Assembly (NCBI RefSeq): GCF_013359735.1 | Contig: NZ_JABFMX010000004.1 | Span: 62,001-126,000 of the forward strand | Reading direction: 5' to 3' | DNA: 64,000 nucleotides | Source of the DNA: Arthrobacter sp. C9C5 | GTDB taxonomy: Bacteria > Actinomycetota > Actinomycetes > Actinomycetales > Micrococcaceae | In this document: positions 10,221 to 23,675 of the stretch, one piece after another | Numbering within the stretch: the stretch's first letter is position 1 | How the letters are laid out: each line of letters opens with the position of its first letter | Notes under the pieces: generated by a model | What the model was told of the DNA's origin: nothing | What the model saw: the letters and a program-made list of their open reading frames with translations, nothing else | Databases searched by the model: none | Position numbers and translations under genes: made by a program

Positions 10221-11633
10221 ATGACCCAGGCCCAGAACGGCACCCCGCCGGCGGTCCGTACCCAGGACTCGCTGGGGCGCGTGCACTTCATCGGCATCGG
10301 CGGCGTGGGGATGTCCGCCGTCGCGCGCATCATGGTGGCCCGCGGCCTGCCGGTGAGCGGCTCCGATGCCAAGGACCTGCCGGTGATGGCCGAACTCGCC
10401 GCGGCCGGCGCGCGGATCGCCGTCGGCTACGACCCGGCAAACCTGGGTGACGCCCAGACCGTCGTCGCCGGTTCGGCCATCCGCCCGGACAACCCCGAGC
10501 TGGCCGCCGCCCGCGCCGCCGGGCTGCCGGTGCTGCACCGCTCCGAGGCCCTGGCCGCGACGATGGCGCAGGACACGGCCGTCACGGTCGCCGGCACGCA
10601 CGGCAAGTCCACCACGACATCGATGATCACGGTGCTCCTTCAGGGCGCCGGGCTGGACCCGTCCTTCGCCATCGGCGCCAACGTCCCGGCCCTGGGCGTC
10701 AACGCGGCCACCGGAACCTCCCCGGTCTTCGTCGCGGAAGCAGACGAATCGGACGGTTCGTTCCTGAACTACCGCCCGCAGATCGCGGTCGTGACCAACG
10801 TCGAGCCGGACCACCTGGACTACTACGGCACGGCGGAGGCCGTCTACGCCTCCTTCGACCGGTTCACCGAACTGCTCCCCGCTGACGGCCTGCTGGTGGC
10901 CTGCGCCGACGACGACGGCGCCCGCGCCCTCGCGCTGCGCACCCGGGACCGGGGCAACACCCGCGTGGTCCTCTACGGCACCGCGGCGGACGCCGACGTG
11001 AGGCTGCACGACGGCGGACCGGGCGACGTCTGGATCTCGACGCCCGCCGGCCGCTTCGCCGTCGAACTCCAAGTGCCGGGCCGGCACAACGCGCTGAACG
11101 CCGCCGCGGCCTTCGCGGTGGCTCTCGAACTCGGCATCGCCCCGGAAGCCGCCGCCGGCGCGCTGGCCAACTTCTCCGGCGCCTCACGCCGCTTCGAATT
11201 CAAGGGCGCGGGCCGCGGCGTGCGCGTCTACGACGACTACGCCCACCATCCCACCGAGGTCCGGGCAGCCCTCGCCGCGGCGCGCTCGGTGGCCGGCGAA
11301 CACCGGCTCCACGTCCTCTTCCAGCCCCACCTGTTCTCCCGGACCCGGGAGTTCGCGCACGAGTTCGCGGAGGCCCTCAACGCCGCTGACACCGCGCTGG
11401 TGCTGGAGATCTACCCGGCCCGGGAAGATCCCATTCCCGGCGTTACCAGCCAGCTGATCGCCGACCACCTCGGCCCTGGCGGGCGGCTGGTGGGCCCCGG
11501 CGACGAGGCCATCAAGGCTGTGCTCGAGGCCGCGGCTCCGGGGGACATCGTCCTCACGGCCGGCGCGGGCGATGTCACCGCCTACGGCCCGCTCATCGTC
11601 GAGGCGCTGACGGTCGAGGCCCCCGGTGGCTAG
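10221..11633 (+). CDS. murC: UDP-N-acetylmuramate--L-alanine ligase MurC
   Basis: MurC adds the first amino acid, L-alanine, to UDP-MurNAc. It has the N-terminal nucleotide-binding motif HFIGIGGVGMSAVARI, the P-loop VAGTHGKSTTTSM, the EADESDGSF segment, and the C-terminal YDDYAHHPTEVRA motif. The 470-residue length is typical. Its last 8 bases overlap the GTG start of ftsQ, indicating coupled translation. Confidence 0.96.
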   Translation: MTQAQNGTPPAVRTQDSLGRVHFIGIGGVGMSAVARIMVARGLPVSGSDAKDLPVMAELAAAGARIAVGYDPANLGDAQTVVAGSAIRPDNPELAAARAAGLPVLHRSEALAATMAQDTAVTVAGTHGKSTTTSMITVLLQGAGLDPSFAIGANVPALGVNAATGTSPVFVAEADESDGSFLNYRPQIAVVTNVEPDHLDYYGTAEAVYASFDRFTELLPADGLLVACADDDGARALALRTRDRGNTRVVLYGTAADADVRLHDGGPGDVWISTPAGRFAVELQVPGRHNALNAAAAFAVALELGIAPEAAAGALANFSGASRRFEFKGAGRGVRVYDDYAHHPTEVRAALAAARSVAGEHRLHVLFQPHLFSRTREFAHEFAEALNAADTALVLEIYPAREDPIPGVTSQLIADHLGPGGRLVGPGDEAIKAVLEAAAPGDIVLTAGAGDVTAYGPLIVEALTVEAPGG

Positions 11634-12561
11634 CACGCGCCGGCCCACGTACCCCTCAGGCCCGCGCGGATCTGCCTCAGGCCGGGCCGCGGCGGGGCAG
11701 GAGGACGTGATCTCGGCGTCCAAGGCGGACCACGCAGGCACGACCCCCACAGCCACGACCCCCACAGGGACTACCCCCGCCGGCGCCACCCCCACAGCCG
11801 GAAACCCGGCCGGGGCGAGCACGCCGGCGCCGCAGCGCGGCAATGTGCTCGCCTTCCCCGAACCTAAGGCCAAACGGCGCCGCCGGATCATCCTCACGAC
11901 GGTGGCCGCAATCGCGGTGCTCATCGCGGGGATCGTGGCGGCGGCCGTGTACTCGCCGTGGCTTGCCGTTCACACGGTCACCGTGGAAGGCAACCGGATC
12001 CTCACTACCCAACAGGTCAAGGCCGCCCTGGCCCCCCTCCAGGGCAAGCCCCTGACGCAGATCAGCGATGAGGACGTGAGCGGGCTGTTGCAGCCGCTGG
12101 CCCAGGTAAAGGCCGTCACCACCCAGGCCCGGCCCCCGTCCACGCTTCAGGTCCGAATCACCGAGCGCGTGCCGGTGGCACTGGTCAAGCAGGCCGAGGT
12201 CTACCAGCTGGTCGACGTCGACGGCGTGCAGCTCGGAAAGGCCAAGGACCCGGCTTCGATCAAGCTCCCGGTCATCGACGGCGGCCGCGCCGCGCTGCCC
12301 AAGGACCTGTTCCACGCCATCACCGGGGTTCTCGGGGCGCTCCCGCCGGACGTCCTCGCCCGGCTCTCGGATGCCAAGGCCAAGTCCGTGGACGCCGTGG
12401 AACTCAAACTCGTGGACGGCCAGACGATCGTCTGGGGCAACGCGGGGGAGAAGGAGCTCAAAGCCAGGGTGCTCACAGCCCTGCTGAAGGCGCCCGCGGA
12501 TCCAAAAAATCCAGTGGCAATCTACGACGTCAGCGTGCCCCGGCACCCGGTCACCCGATAG
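11626..12561 (+). CDS. ftsQ: Cell division protein FtsQ
   Basis: FtsQ is a bitopic divisome scaffold. A Pro/Thr-rich and basic cytoplasmic region of about 85 residues precedes one membrane segment (IILTTVAAIAVLIAGIVAAA). A POTRA domain follows (LAVHTVTVEGNRILTTQQV) and then the FtsQ-type extracytoplasmic domain. The start is a GTG inside the end of murC. The 285 bases to ftsZ contain the probable ftsZ promoter region. Confidence 0.92.
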   Translation: MASTRRPTYPSGPRGSASGRAAAGQEDVISASKADHAGTTPTATTPTGTTPAGATPTAGNPAGASTPAPQRGNVLAFPEPKAKRRRRIILTTVAAIAVLIAGIVAAAVYSPWLAVHTVTVEGNRILTTQQVKAALAPLQGKPLTQISDEDVSGLLQPLAQVKAVTTQARPPSTLQVRITERVPVALVKQAEVYQLVDVDGVQLGKAKDPASIKLPVIDGGRAALPKDLFHAITGVLGALPPDVLARLSDAKAKSVDAVELKLVDGQTIVWGNAGEKELKARVLTALLKAPADPKNPVAIYDVSVPRHPVTR

Positions 12562-12759
12562 CTCTCCATCACTTACATCGGGCCGTGCGCCGGCGATAGT
12601 GGAAATGGTGCAGCCGCCGGGACCCGGCGCGGCCACCAAGCAGCAAAAAAGCAGAAACGGACGGCATTTCCCCGGTATTACCGCGACACGCGGAGCCGGT
12701 TATTGAATGTCCTCTGGATAGGAAATAGCGTCACAGACATGAGTTACTTGACATAACTA

Positions 12760-12780
12760 TAACCTTCAACTGGAAGGTTA
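12760..12780. promoter_or_regulatory. Inverted repeat in the ftsZ leader
   Basis: Two perfect 8-base arms, TAACCTTC and GAAGGTTA, flank a 5-base loop about 67 bases before the ftsZ start. A TTGACA-like hexamer lies just before it (12749-12754). It could be an operator or a leader hairpin in the ftsZ transcript; no factor can be named from sequence alone. The rest of the 12562-12846 gap shows no ORF. Confidence 0.4.
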
Positions 12781-12846
12781 AGGTTCAAAGCCTCAAGCTC
12801 GACTCCATCAGTTTTCGCAATAGAACACGAACAAGGGACACGTAAC

Positions 12847-14061
12847 GTGGCAGCTCCGCAGAATTACTTGGCCGTCATCAAGGTCGTCGGCATCGGCGGC
12901 GGTGGCGTGAACGCAGTCAACCGCATGATCGAGGTCGGTCTTCGCGGCGTCGAATTCATCGCCATCAACACGGACGCGCAGGCGCTGTTGATGTCCGATG
13001 CAGACGTCAAGCTCGATGTCGGACGCGAACTGACCCGCGGCCTGGGAGCCGGTGCGAATCCTGAGGTCGGCAGGCAGGCAGCAGAGGACCACGCCGACGA
13101 GATCGAAGAGGTCATCCGTGGCGCGGACATGGTCTTCGTGACCGCCGGCGAAGGCGGCGGAACCGGCACCGGCGGCGCACCCGTCGTGGCCCGCATCGCA
13201 CGCTCCCTCGGCGCGCTGACCATCGGCGTCGTCACCCGCCCGTTCACCTTCGAAGGCCGCCGCCGCGCCGGCTCCGCCGAGGCCGGCATCGACGCCCTGC
13301 GCGACGAGGTCGACACCCTGATCGTCATTCCGAACGACCGGCTGCTCTCCATCAGCGACCGCAACGTCTCGGTGCTGGACGCTTTCCGCTCCGCCGACCA
13401 GGTCCTGCTCTCCGGTGTCCAGGGCATCACCGACCTGATCACCACCCCGGGCCTGATCAACCTTGACTTCGCGGACGTCAAGTCCGTGATGCAGGGTGCC
13501 GGTTCCGCGCTCATGGGCATCGGTTCGGCCCGCGGCGAAGACCGCGCCGTCAAGGCTGCCGAGCTGGCCATCGCCTCGCCGCTGCTGGAGGCCTCCATCG
13601 ACGGCGCCCACGGCGTCCTGCTCTCCATCCAGGGCGGCTCGGACCTGGGCCTGTTCGAAATCAACGAGGCAGCCCGCCTGGTGCAGGAAGTGGCCCACCC
13701 GGAGGCCAACATCATCTTCGGCGCCGTGATCGACGACGCCCTCGGCGACGAAGCCCGCGTGACGGTCATCGCGGCCGGGTTCGACGACGTCAAGGCCACC
13801 TCGCCGTCGATGGACCAGTCCCAGCCCGCTCCGGCGCGCCCTGCCGCTCCCGCCCCGGCTCCGGCCCAGGCGCCCGCTTCCGCACCGGTCCAGCCGCTGC
13901 ACGCCGGCGTCGGTGCGTCCGGGCTCAGCAACTGGGGCCAGCAGCGCCCCTCGGCCGTGCCGGCCGACTCGGGCTTTGATGTGGACCTGCCCTCCGTCGT
14001 CGAGCCGGATCTCTCCGGCCGCCACTCGGACGACCTGGATGTGCCTGATTTCCTGAAGTAG
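12847..14061 (+). CDS. ftsZ: Cell division GTPase FtsZ
   Basis: FtsZ is the tubulin-like GTPase that forms the cytokinetic ring. The N-terminal nucleotide contact [12 protein letters not shown], the tubulin signature [13 protein letters not shown] and the T7-loop region [11 protein letters not shown] are all intact. A Pro/Ala-rich linker (about residues 318-365) leads to the conserved C-terminal peptide [10 protein letters not shown] that binds partners such as SepF and FtsW. The start is GTG at 12847. It is followed by a strong hairpin terminator. Confidence 0.98.
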   Translation: MAAPQNYLAVIKVVGIGGGGVNAVNRMIEVGLRGVEFIAINTDAQALLMSDADVKLDVGRELTRGLGAGANPEVGRQAAEDHADEIEEVIRGADMVFVTAGEGGGTGTGGAPVVARIARSLGALTIGVVTRPFTFEGRRRAGSAEAGIDALRDEVDTLIVIPNDRLLSISDRNVSVLDAFRSADQVLLSGVQGITDLITTPGLINLDFADVKSVMQGAGSALMGIGSARGEDRAVKAAELAIASPLLEASIDGAHGVLLSIQGGSDLGLFEINEAARLVQEVAHPEANIIFGAVIDDALGDEARVTVIAAGFDDVKATSPSMDQSQPAPARPAAPAPAPAQAPASAPVQPLHAGVGASGLSNWGQQRPSAVPADSGFDVDLPSVVEPDLSGRHSDDLDVPDFLK

Positions 14062-14085
14062 GCATCGGTCCAAGAAGCAGCAATC

Positions 14086-14125
14086 AGCACCATGGCACTG
14101 CCTCCGGCAGTGCCATGGTGCTTTG
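14086..14125 (+). terminator. Hairpin terminator after ftsZ
   Basis: A perfect 16-base stem (14086-14101 with 14107-14122) with a 5-base loop CTCCG is followed by a short TTT. It lies 25 bases after the ftsZ stop and separates it from pgeF. Confidence 0.8.
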
Positions 14126-14190
14126 GCGGGGTTACGGTGTTTGGTATGGGTTTTTCAATGTTTCCGGTTCCTGAAGTGGCGGTGTGCTGA

Positions 14191-14940
14191 GTGTTCTCCT
14201 GGCGAGCTGAGGTGCGGCCCGGCGTCTGGGCGGCATTCACCAACGTTGCGGCGGGCAACCTGGCGCTCCATGTCGGGGACGACCCGGCCACGGTGCGCAG
14301 GCGCCGGGAACTGGTCGAGCAGGCCGCCGGGCTCGGCTCACGCCGCTTCCGGTTCATGAACCAGGTTCACGGCAACGAGGTGGCCCTCATCTCCAGCGGC
14401 GGCCCTGCCCTGGCCTCGGCGTCCGGCCTGGCGTCCGCCGATGCGCCCACCGCCGACGCCATGGTCTCCACCGGGGAGCCGCTGGCGGTCATGGTGGCCG
14501 ACTGCGTGCCGATCGTGCTGGTGGCGGAGGGCGGCCCCGCGGAGCCGGTGCTCGGCGTCGTGCATGCCGGAAGGCCCGGCCTGGCAGCCGGTGTGGTGCC
14601 GGCCGCGGTGGCGCGGATGCGGGCGCTGGGAGCCACTGACATCAGTGCCTGGATCGGCCCTTCCATCTGCGGAAACTGCTATGAGGTCCCGGAAGACATG
14701 CGCGCGGACGTCGCGGCAGTCGTCCCGGCGGCCTGGTGCACCACCGCCCAGGGCACCCCGGGGCTGGACCTGCCGGCCGGGGTCCGCAGCCAGCTCGAAG
14801 CCGAGGGGGTCGCCGTCGAATACCTCGGCGGCTGCACCCGCGAGGACGAGGACCTGTACTCCTACCGGCGCAACAGCCGCACGGGCCGGTTTGCGGGCCT
14901 GGTCTGGACCGGCCCCGAAGTTGCCGGAGCAGCCAAATGA
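14191..14940 (+). CDS. pgeF: Purine nucleoside phosphorylase YfiH/PgeF family (formerly polyphenol oxidase)
   Basis: This belongs to the DUF152/YfiH family, shown in other bacteria to phosphorolyse purine nucleosides or to hydrolyse mis-incorporated muropeptide precursors. The zinc-ligand neighbourhoods are visible: QVHGNEV, VADCVPIVL and VVHAGRPGL. The last differs from the common HAGWRG form. The start is GTG at 14191; 249 residues. The stop overlaps the ATG of the next gene (ATGA). Its position after ftsZ is usual for actinobacteria. Confidence 0.88.
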   Translation: MFSWRAEVRPGVWAAFTNVAAGNLALHVGDDPATVRRRRELVEQAAGLGSRRFRFMNQVHGNEVALISSGGPALASASGLASADAPTADAMVSTGEPLAVMVADCVPIVLVAEGGPAEPVLGVVHAGRPGLAAGVVPAAVARMRALGATDISAWIGPSICGNCYEVPEDMRADVAAVVPAAWCTTAQGTPGLDLPAGVRSQLEAEGVAVEYLGGCTREDEDLYSYRRNSRTGRFAGLVWTGPEVAGAAK

Positions 14941-15677
14941 CCGTGTCGGCGGCAGCGGGAGGGGATCCACGGCTCGCGGAGCTCCGCGTACGGCTCGACG
15001 CTGTGCGGCAGCGGATCAACGCCGCGGCAGCCGACGCCGGGCGCGGGGACGCCCCACCGCAGCTGATCGTGGTCACCAAGTTCCACCCGGCCGAGGATGT
15101 CGCGCGGCTCGCCGCCCTCGGCGTCACCGATGTCGGCGAAAACCGCGACCAGGAAGCAGCGGATAAGGCGGCCCGGCTGCAGGAGCTGAAGCTGCGCTGG
15201 CACTTCATCGGCCAGCTGCAAAGCAACAAGGCCAAATCGGTGGTCAAGTACGCCCACGCCGTGCACTCCGTGGACCGGCCGCAACTCGTCGACGCCCTCG
15301 CCAAGGCGGTCCGCGCGGAGCAGGAGCGAACCGGCCGCGGGGACCTTGAGTGCTTCATCCAGGTCAGCCTGGACGAGGACGCCGACGGCCACCGCGGCGG
15401 CGCGTTGCCCGCGGACGTCCCGGCCCTGGGCGAACAGCTCTCCGCGGCGGCCGGCCTCCGGCTGGCCGGCGTGATGGCCGTGGCGCCGCTTGGTGCGGCG
15501 CCGGAGGGGGCGTTCGAAAAACTGGCGGAAATCTCCGCGCGGCTGCGCGCTGACCATCCGCAGGCCACGGCCATCTCCGCCGGAATGAGCCAGGACCTCG
15601 AGGCGGCCATCCGGTTCGGGGCGACACACCTTCGAATAGGCTCCGATATTCTCGGTCCGCGTCCGGCCTTGCGGTAG
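14937..15677 (+). CDS. YggS/PROSC family pyridoxal phosphate homeostasis protein
   Basis: This is a fold-type III PLP-binding protein of about 246 residues, related to alanine racemase N-terminal domains but without racemase activity in studied homologues. The PLP-lysine region reads LIVVTKFHPAEDV, followed by VGENRDQEA, WHFIGQLQSNK and a C-terminal SAGMSQDLEAAIRFGATHLRIGS phosphate-binding segment. The ATG start overlaps the pgeF stop, so the two are coupled. sepF follows after about 100 bases. Confidence 0.92.
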   Translation: MTVSAAAGGDPRLAELRVRLDAVRQRINAAAADAGRGDAPPQLIVVTKFHPAEDVARLAALGVTDVGENRDQEAADKAARLQELKLRWHFIGQLQSNKAKSVVKYAHAVHSVDRPQLVDALAKAVRAEQERTGRGDLECFIQVSLDEDADGHRGGALPADVPALGEQLSAAAGLRLAGVMAVAPLGAAPEGAFEKLAEISARLRADHPQATAISAGMSQDLEAAIRFGATHLRIGSDILGPRPALR

Positions 15678-15778
15678 GTTCAACGTATTGGAAGGTAATG
15701 GCGGGGATTCCAATGCAGTGACTCCAGAACTGTCGAGTCACTGAGCGGCCCCCATACGGACACGATTAGGAGTCGACC

Positions 15779-16309
15779 ATGGCTGGCGGTCTGCGCAAGA
15801 CAATGATCTATCTTGGGCTCGCTGATGGCGACGAACACTACGAGTCCGAGCATCACACACCGCACAAGGATGAGGACGATTCCATGGAGCACGACCGCGA
15901 GGAGCGCCGCGCGCCGGCGCCCGTCCGCGAAGCCCCCCGGGAAGAGCCCTACGCCGCTGAAGAGGAATACCGCGCACCCGTGACACCCATCAAGCGAGCG
16001 GCCGCAAGCCGCGAAGAGACCACCGGCCTCCGGCAGATCACCACGATCCACCCGCGGTCCTACAACGACGCCAAGCTCATCGGTGAAAGCTTCCGTGACG
16101 GCATCCCCGTCATCATGAACGTCACCGACATGGGGGAGGCGGACGCGAAGCGCCTCGTCGATTTCTCCGCGGGCCTGGTGTTCGGCCTGCGCGGCAGCAT
16201 CGAGCGGGTGACCAACAAGGTGTTCCTGCTCTCGCCGTCGTACGTCGAAGTGATCGGTGACGACAAGAAGGTCAGCGAGACGCAGGCCGCCTTCTTCAAC
16301 CAGAGCTAG
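15779..16309 (+). CDS. sepF: Cell division protein SepF
   Basis: SepF tethers FtsZ to the membrane in actinobacteria, which lack FtsA. The first residues ([14 protein letters not shown]) form the amphipathic membrane-targeting region. A charged, proline-containing linker runs to about residue 80, and the SepF core ([19 protein letters not shown] to [12 protein letters not shown]) fills the C-terminal half. It is 176 residues long and followed by a hairpin. Confidence 0.95.
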   Translation: MAGGLRKTMIYLGLADGDEHYESEHHTPHKDEDDSMEHDREERRAPAPVREAPREEPYAAEEEYRAPVTPIKRAAASREETTGLRQITTIHPRSYNDAKLIGESFRDGIPVIMNVTDMGEADAKRLVDFSAGLVFGLRGSIERVTNKVFLLSPSYVEVIGDDKKVSETQAAFFNQS

Positions 16310-16324
16310 CTCAGGATTCCCGTT

Positions 16325-16358
16325 CGGATGCCAGGCAGGGGTACCTGCCTGGCATCCG
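16325..16358 (+). terminator. Hairpin after sepF
   Basis: A perfect 15-base stem (16325-16339 with 16344-16358) has a tetraloop GGTA and begins 15 bases after the sepF stop. No run of T follows, so it may be a terminator or an mRNA-stabilising hairpin. Confidence 0.6.
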
Positions 16359-16459
16359 CGCTGAGGTATCCGTGTTGGAATAGACGTGTTGGAATGGATG
16401 CGCAACCACTGTCAGGACACTGCGGTATCCGGAATGATCATGGAGATATGAGTTAACTC

Positions 16460-16768
16460 ATGGGAATTGTTTTCGGACTTGTCTATATCGCACTGTTGCT
16501 CTTTTTTGTGGCGCTGATCATCCGCCTGATTTTCGACTGGGTGCAGATGTTCGCCCGCAGTTGGCGTCCGCGCGGTGTGGCGCTCGTCACCGCCCACGCT
16601 GTGTACTCGATCACAGACAAGCCCCTCAAATTGCTCGGCCGGATCCTCCCGCCGCTGCGGCTCGGCGGAATCTCGCTGGACCTGGCGTTCCTGGTGCTCT
16701 TCCTGGCCGTCTCCGTGGCCATGGGCTTCGCCAGGTACTTGACCTACGCGCAGCCGATCGCCACGTAA
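16460..16768 (+). CDS. YggT family membrane protein
   Basis: This 102-residue protein has two YggT-type hydrophobic segments (MGIVFGLVYIALLLFFVALI and LDLAFLVLFLAVSVAMGF). They flank a basic loop containing the family motif around YSITDKPLKLLGRILPP. Members sit between sepF and divIVA in many Gram-positive genomes; the role is uncertain but linked to envelope and division functions by this context. Confidence 0.9.
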   Translation: MGIVFGLVYIALLLFFVALIIRLIFDWVQMFARSWRPRGVALVTAHAVYSITDKPLKLLGRILPPLRLGGISLDLAFLVLFLAVSVAMGFARYLTYAQPIAT

Positions 16769-16918
16769 GCCGGCAACGGACCCGGTCCGCTTGCCAGAAA
16801 AGATAAAAACTCCGGTTTGACACTGCGGTGTTGAATTAGAGGAACCAGACCATATTTAGGTACCGTAGTTTTGACGGCCGGAAGGCCTACTGACTAACTA
16901 GACCAACGAGGTGACCAG

Positions 16919-17605
16919 ATGGCTTTGACGCCAGAAGACGTTGTCAACAAGCGCTTTCAGCCGACCAAGTTCCGCGAAGGCTACGACCAGGACGAAGTTG
17001 ATGACTTCCTGGACGAGATCGTCGTTGAACTGCGACGCCTGAACCAGGAGAACGACGAGCTGCGCAAGAAGCTCGCCGAAGCCGGTTCCGGCACGGCCGC
17101 CAGCTCCGCCGCTGGCGCTCCCGTCGTGGAGAAGGTGCCGGCAGCCGTCAAGGCCGAGAAGGAAGACCGCGCCAGGGCAGAAGCCGAGGCAAAGGCCGCC
17201 GAAGCAGCCGCCAAGAAGAAGGAAGCCGAGAAGGCTCCCGCTCCGGCAGCAGCCCCGGCCCCGGCCCCCGTCGCCGCCACCGCGTCCGCCGAGTCCGCTG
17301 CCGGCCTGCTGGCCATGGCGCAGCAGATGCACGACAAGCACGTCGCCGACGGCGAACAGCAGCGCGACAAGATCATCGCCGAAGCGCAGATCGAAGCCAG
17401 CAGCCTCGTCAACGACGCGCAGGAAAAGTCCCGCAAGATCCTGGGCGCCCTCGAGCAGCAGCGCTCCGTGCTGGAACGCAAGGTTGAGCAGCTGCGCGGC
17501 TTCGAGCGCGACTACCGGTCCCGCCTGAAGGCCTACATCGAAGGCCAGCTGCGTGACCTGGACGCCCGTGGTTCGGTTGCGGCCCCCGAGGTCGAAGCCA
17601 GCTAG
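16919..17605 (+). CDS. wag31: Polar growth organiser DivIVA/Wag31
   Basis: Wag31 is the coiled-coil protein that marks cell poles and directs peripheral wall synthesis. The N-terminal lipid-binding domain (MALTPEDVVNKRFQPTKFRE, then the DEVDDFLDEIVVELRRL coiled coil) is clear. A charged, Ala/Pro-rich middle of about 75 residues precedes a second predicted coiled coil (residues 125-215). The gene has its own upstream gap of 150 bases and is followed by a strong terminator. Confidence 0.95.
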   Translation: MALTPEDVVNKRFQPTKFREGYDQDEVDDFLDEIVVELRRLNQENDELRKKLAEAGSGTAASSAAGAPVVEKVPAAVKAEKEDRARAEAEAKAAEAAAKKKEAEKAPAPAAAPAPAPVAATASAESAAGLLAMAQQMHDKHVADGEQQRDKIIAEAQIEASSLVNDAQEKSRKILGALEQQRSVLERKVEQLRGFERDYRSRLKAYIEGQLRDLDARGSVAAPEVEAS

Positions 17606-17625
17606 GACGTTTTACAAGTATTCTG

Positions 17626-17663
17626 AAAGCCGGTGGCTGAGGACTCCTCGGCCACCGGCTTTT
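17626..17663 (+). terminator. Rho-independent terminator after wag31
   Basis: A long stem, AAAGCCGGTGGC paired with GCCACCGGCTTT and continued inside by GAGGA/TCCTC, is followed by TTTT. It begins 21 bases after the wag31 stop and closes the division cluster. Confidence 0.9.
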
Positions 17664-17755
17664 GGCATTTACCGCCGTCTTCGCGGCCTCCTTCGGGGGC
17701 CTGGACGCGAAGGCAGCAAGCCCTCAGCCACCACCGGCACCGGAACGAAAGCACT

Positions 17756-18403
17756 ATGACTGACGCACCAACCCCAGACGCCGCCCAGCCCGCGGACGCC
17801 GTGCAGCCCTCGCCGTCCGCGGACGCCGTAGCGGCGCCGGCGCGCAAACCGCGCCGCGCCCTGCTGCTCACCCTTTTCGCCGGATTCGCGGTGTTCGCCT
17901 ACGTGTTCGACCAGCTGACCAAACTCTGGGTCACGTCAACCATGACCGAGGGGGAGCGGATCCCGGTGCTGCCGCCTTTGCTGCACTGGTACTACATCCG
18001 CAACTCCGGTGCCGCGTTCTCGATCGGCGAGAACGTCACGTGGGTCTTCACTATCATCATGGCGGCGGTGTCCATCGCGATCCTGCTGCAGCTGCGCAAG
18101 CTCGGCTCCGCCTGGTGGGCGCTGGCGCTGGGGCTGCTGCTGGGCGGGGCGCTGGGCAACCTCACCGACCGGCTGTTCCGCGAACCTTCGTTCGCGATGG
18201 GCCATGTGGTGGACTTCATCCAGCTGCCCAACTTCGCGATTTTCAACATCGCCGACTCCGCCGTGGTGTCCTCGGTCGTCATCATCTGCCTGCTGACGCT
18301 GCGCGGCGTCGCCCTCGACGGCTCACAGCTGAACCCGCGCCGGGACAGCAGCGCCGGCCGGCCGGCTGTGCTGGAAGAAAACGGACGGGAACACAATGTC
18401 TGA
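17756..18403 (+). CDS. lspA: Lipoprotein signal peptidase LspA
   Basis: LspA is the aspartyl membrane protease that removes signal peptides from prolipoproteins. Four membrane segments are visible. The catalytic aspartates lie in GNLTDRLFR and FNIADSAVV, both intact. A 35-residue Ala/Pro-rich cytoplasmic extension precedes the first segment. I chose ATG 17756 because the upstream frame runs through the wag31 terminator. Its end overlaps the next gene by 8 bases. Confidence 0.93.
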   Translation: MTDAPTPDAAQPADAVQPSPSADAVAAPARKPRRALLLTLFAGFAVFAYVFDQLTKLWVTSTMTEGERIPVLPPLLHWYYIRNSGAAFSIGENVTWVFTIIMAAVSIAILLQLRKLGSAWWALALGLLLGGALGNLTDRLFREPSFAMGHVVDFIQLPNFAIFNIADSAVVSSVVIICLLTLRGVALDGSQLNPRRDSSAGRPAVLEENGREHNV

Positions 18404-19352
18404 GCCCGGCCCGGCCAGTGCGCCGGAACGCCAGCACTTCACCGTCCCGGCGGAGCTGGCCGGCGTCCGGGTGGACGCCGGGCTGGCGAAGCTGATGGAG
18501 ATCTCCCGGTCGCAGGCGGCCACGCTGATCGCGGAGGGCAACGTCAGCAGCCACGGCAAAGCCGTGGGGAAGTCCCTCAAGCTCAGCGCCGGCGGCGAGC
18601 TCGACGTCGTCGTGCCGGAGCGCCGGGACCCGCTGGAAGTTGTGGAGGAAGTTGTGGAAGGCCTAAAAATCCTGCTGGACGACGACGAGTTCGTCGTCGT
18701 CGATAAACCCGTCGGAGTGGCCGCGCACCCGTCGCCCGGCTGGGTCGGGCCGACGGTCGTCGGCGGCCTCGCCGGCGCCGGTTACCGGATCTCCACCTCC
18801 GGCTCGCCGGAACGCGCCGGGATCGTGCACCGGCTCGACGTCGGCACCTCCGGAGTCATGGTGGTGGCCAAGACCGAGAACGCCTACACGGCGCTCAAGC
18901 GGGCCTTCAAGGAGCGCACCGTGGACAAGGTCTACCACGCCGTCGTCCAGGGCCTGCCGGACCCCTTGGCCGGCACCATCGACGCGCCCATCGGCCGCCA
19001 CCCCGGCCACGACTGGCGTTTCGCCGTGATCGAGGACGGCCGCGACTCGGTGACCCACTATGAGGTGCTGGAAGCCTTCGGCAAGGCCTCGCTGGTGGAG
19101 GTGCACCTGGAAACCGGCCGCACCCACCAGATCCGGGTGCACTTCTCCGCGCTGCGCCACCCCTGCGCCGGCGACCTGACGTACGGGGCCGACCCCCGGC
19201 TCGCGGCCACCCTGGGCCTGACCCGGCAGTGGCTGCATGCCCGGCAGCTGTCCTTCGACCACCCCCGGACCGGGGAGCGGGTCACGGTGACCAGCGAGTA
19301 CCCGCAGGACCTGAGGTACGCCCTCGAAGTGCTGGAGTCCGGCAACGCCTAG
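18396..19352 (+). CDS. RluD-type 23S rRNA pseudouridine synthase (RluA family)
   Basis: The protein has an N-terminal S4 RNA-binding domain ([20 protein letters not shown]) and a RluA catalytic domain. The catalytic-aspartate motif [15 protein letters not shown] and the family segment [14 protein letters not shown] are intact. It isomerises uridines in 23S rRNA or related RNA; the exact target sites cannot be read from sequence. It overlaps lspA, a pairing common in Gram-positive genomes. 318 residues. Confidence 0.9.
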   Translation: MSEPGPASAPERQHFTVPAELAGVRVDAGLAKLMEISRSQAATLIAEGNVSSHGKAVGKSLKLSAGGELDVVVPERRDPLEVVEEVVEGLKILLDDDEFVVVDKPVGVAAHPSPGWVGPTVVGGLAGAGYRISTSGSPERAGIVHRLDVGTSGVMVVAKTENAYTALKRAFKERTVDKVYHAVVQGLPDPLAGTIDAPIGRHPGHDWRFAVIEDGRDSVTHYEVLEAFGKASLVEVHLETGRTHQIRVHFSALRHPCAGDLTYGADPRLAATLGLTRQWLHARQLSFDHPRTGERVTVTSEYPQDLRYALEVLESGNA

Positions 19353-19417
19353 CGGAGCTCCGCACGCACCGCCGCGCCGGGCACGTGGGTGTCGTTGCCC
19401 GGCACTAGAATGATTCG

Positions 19418-22975
<3,558 letters not shown>

Positions 22976-23009
22976 GCAACGGGACATCTGGACAGCTAGG
23001 CCGGGCGGC

Positions 23010-23510
23010 CTAGATTTCGTAGTCGAGCGGCACCGGCTGGCCGTAGCTGCCACCGTGATACAGCAACGGCGCGCCCTCGCCGCCAATCGCGCCGTCGACC
23101 ACCTCGACGACCACCACGGCGTTGTTTTCGAAGGAGAGCCGCATCTGGATCTTGCCGATCAGCCAGCCGGAGACATCCTTGAGGATGGGCACCTCATGGG
23201 GCCCGAGCTCCCAGTGGTCACCCTCGAAGCGGTCCCGGGAGCGGGCGAAGCGGTCGGCGAGCTGCTGGTTCCCCAGCCCCAGCATGTGCACGCCGATGTA
23301 GCCGGAATTCGCGACGGCGGGCCACGAGCGGGAGGTCCGGGCCATGTTGAAGGTGAAGCGCGGCGGCTTGGCCGATAGGGACGCCACCGAGGTAGCGGTG
23401 AAACCGTAGGGCACGCCGTCGTAGTTCACGGTGATGATGGCGACTCCGGCCGCGTGGCGGCGGAACATTTCCTTGAACGTTCCTTCGAAGGCTTCTTCGG
23501 CTGAGGCCAC
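23010..23510 (-). CDS. Flavin reductase-like FMN-binding protein
   Basis: This is a single-domain flavin reductase family protein of 166 residues. It has the family motif GVAIITVNYDGVPYGFTATSVASLS for FMN binding and the downstream SGYIGVHMLG and DRFEGDHWELG segments. Such proteins supply reduced flavin to monooxygenases or act as stand-alone NAD(P)H:flavin oxidoreductases; no partner gene is adjacent. It is convergent with dnaE. Confidence 0.85.
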   Translation of the reverse strand: MASAEEAFEGTFKEMFRRHAAGVAIITVNYDGVPYGFTATSVASLSAKPPRFTFNMARTSRSWPAVANSGYIGVHMLGLGNQQLADRFARSRDRFEGDHWELGPHEVPILKDVSGWLIGKIQMRLSFENNAVVVVEVVDGAIGGEGAPLLYHGGSYGQPVPLDYEI

Positions 23511-23675
23511 TGTGGTTCATCTCCCTGCTGTTCTGCGACTGGTGCTCACTGCCAGCGTATTCCTGCGGGCGCGGCCCGCGGTATTCGCACCCCGCCATTT
23601 GGGCATCCGGGCGTCACGTGCCGTGCGCCGGCGTCATGTCCGTCCGGGGCCGGATCCTTTGTTAAGGTTTGTTGC

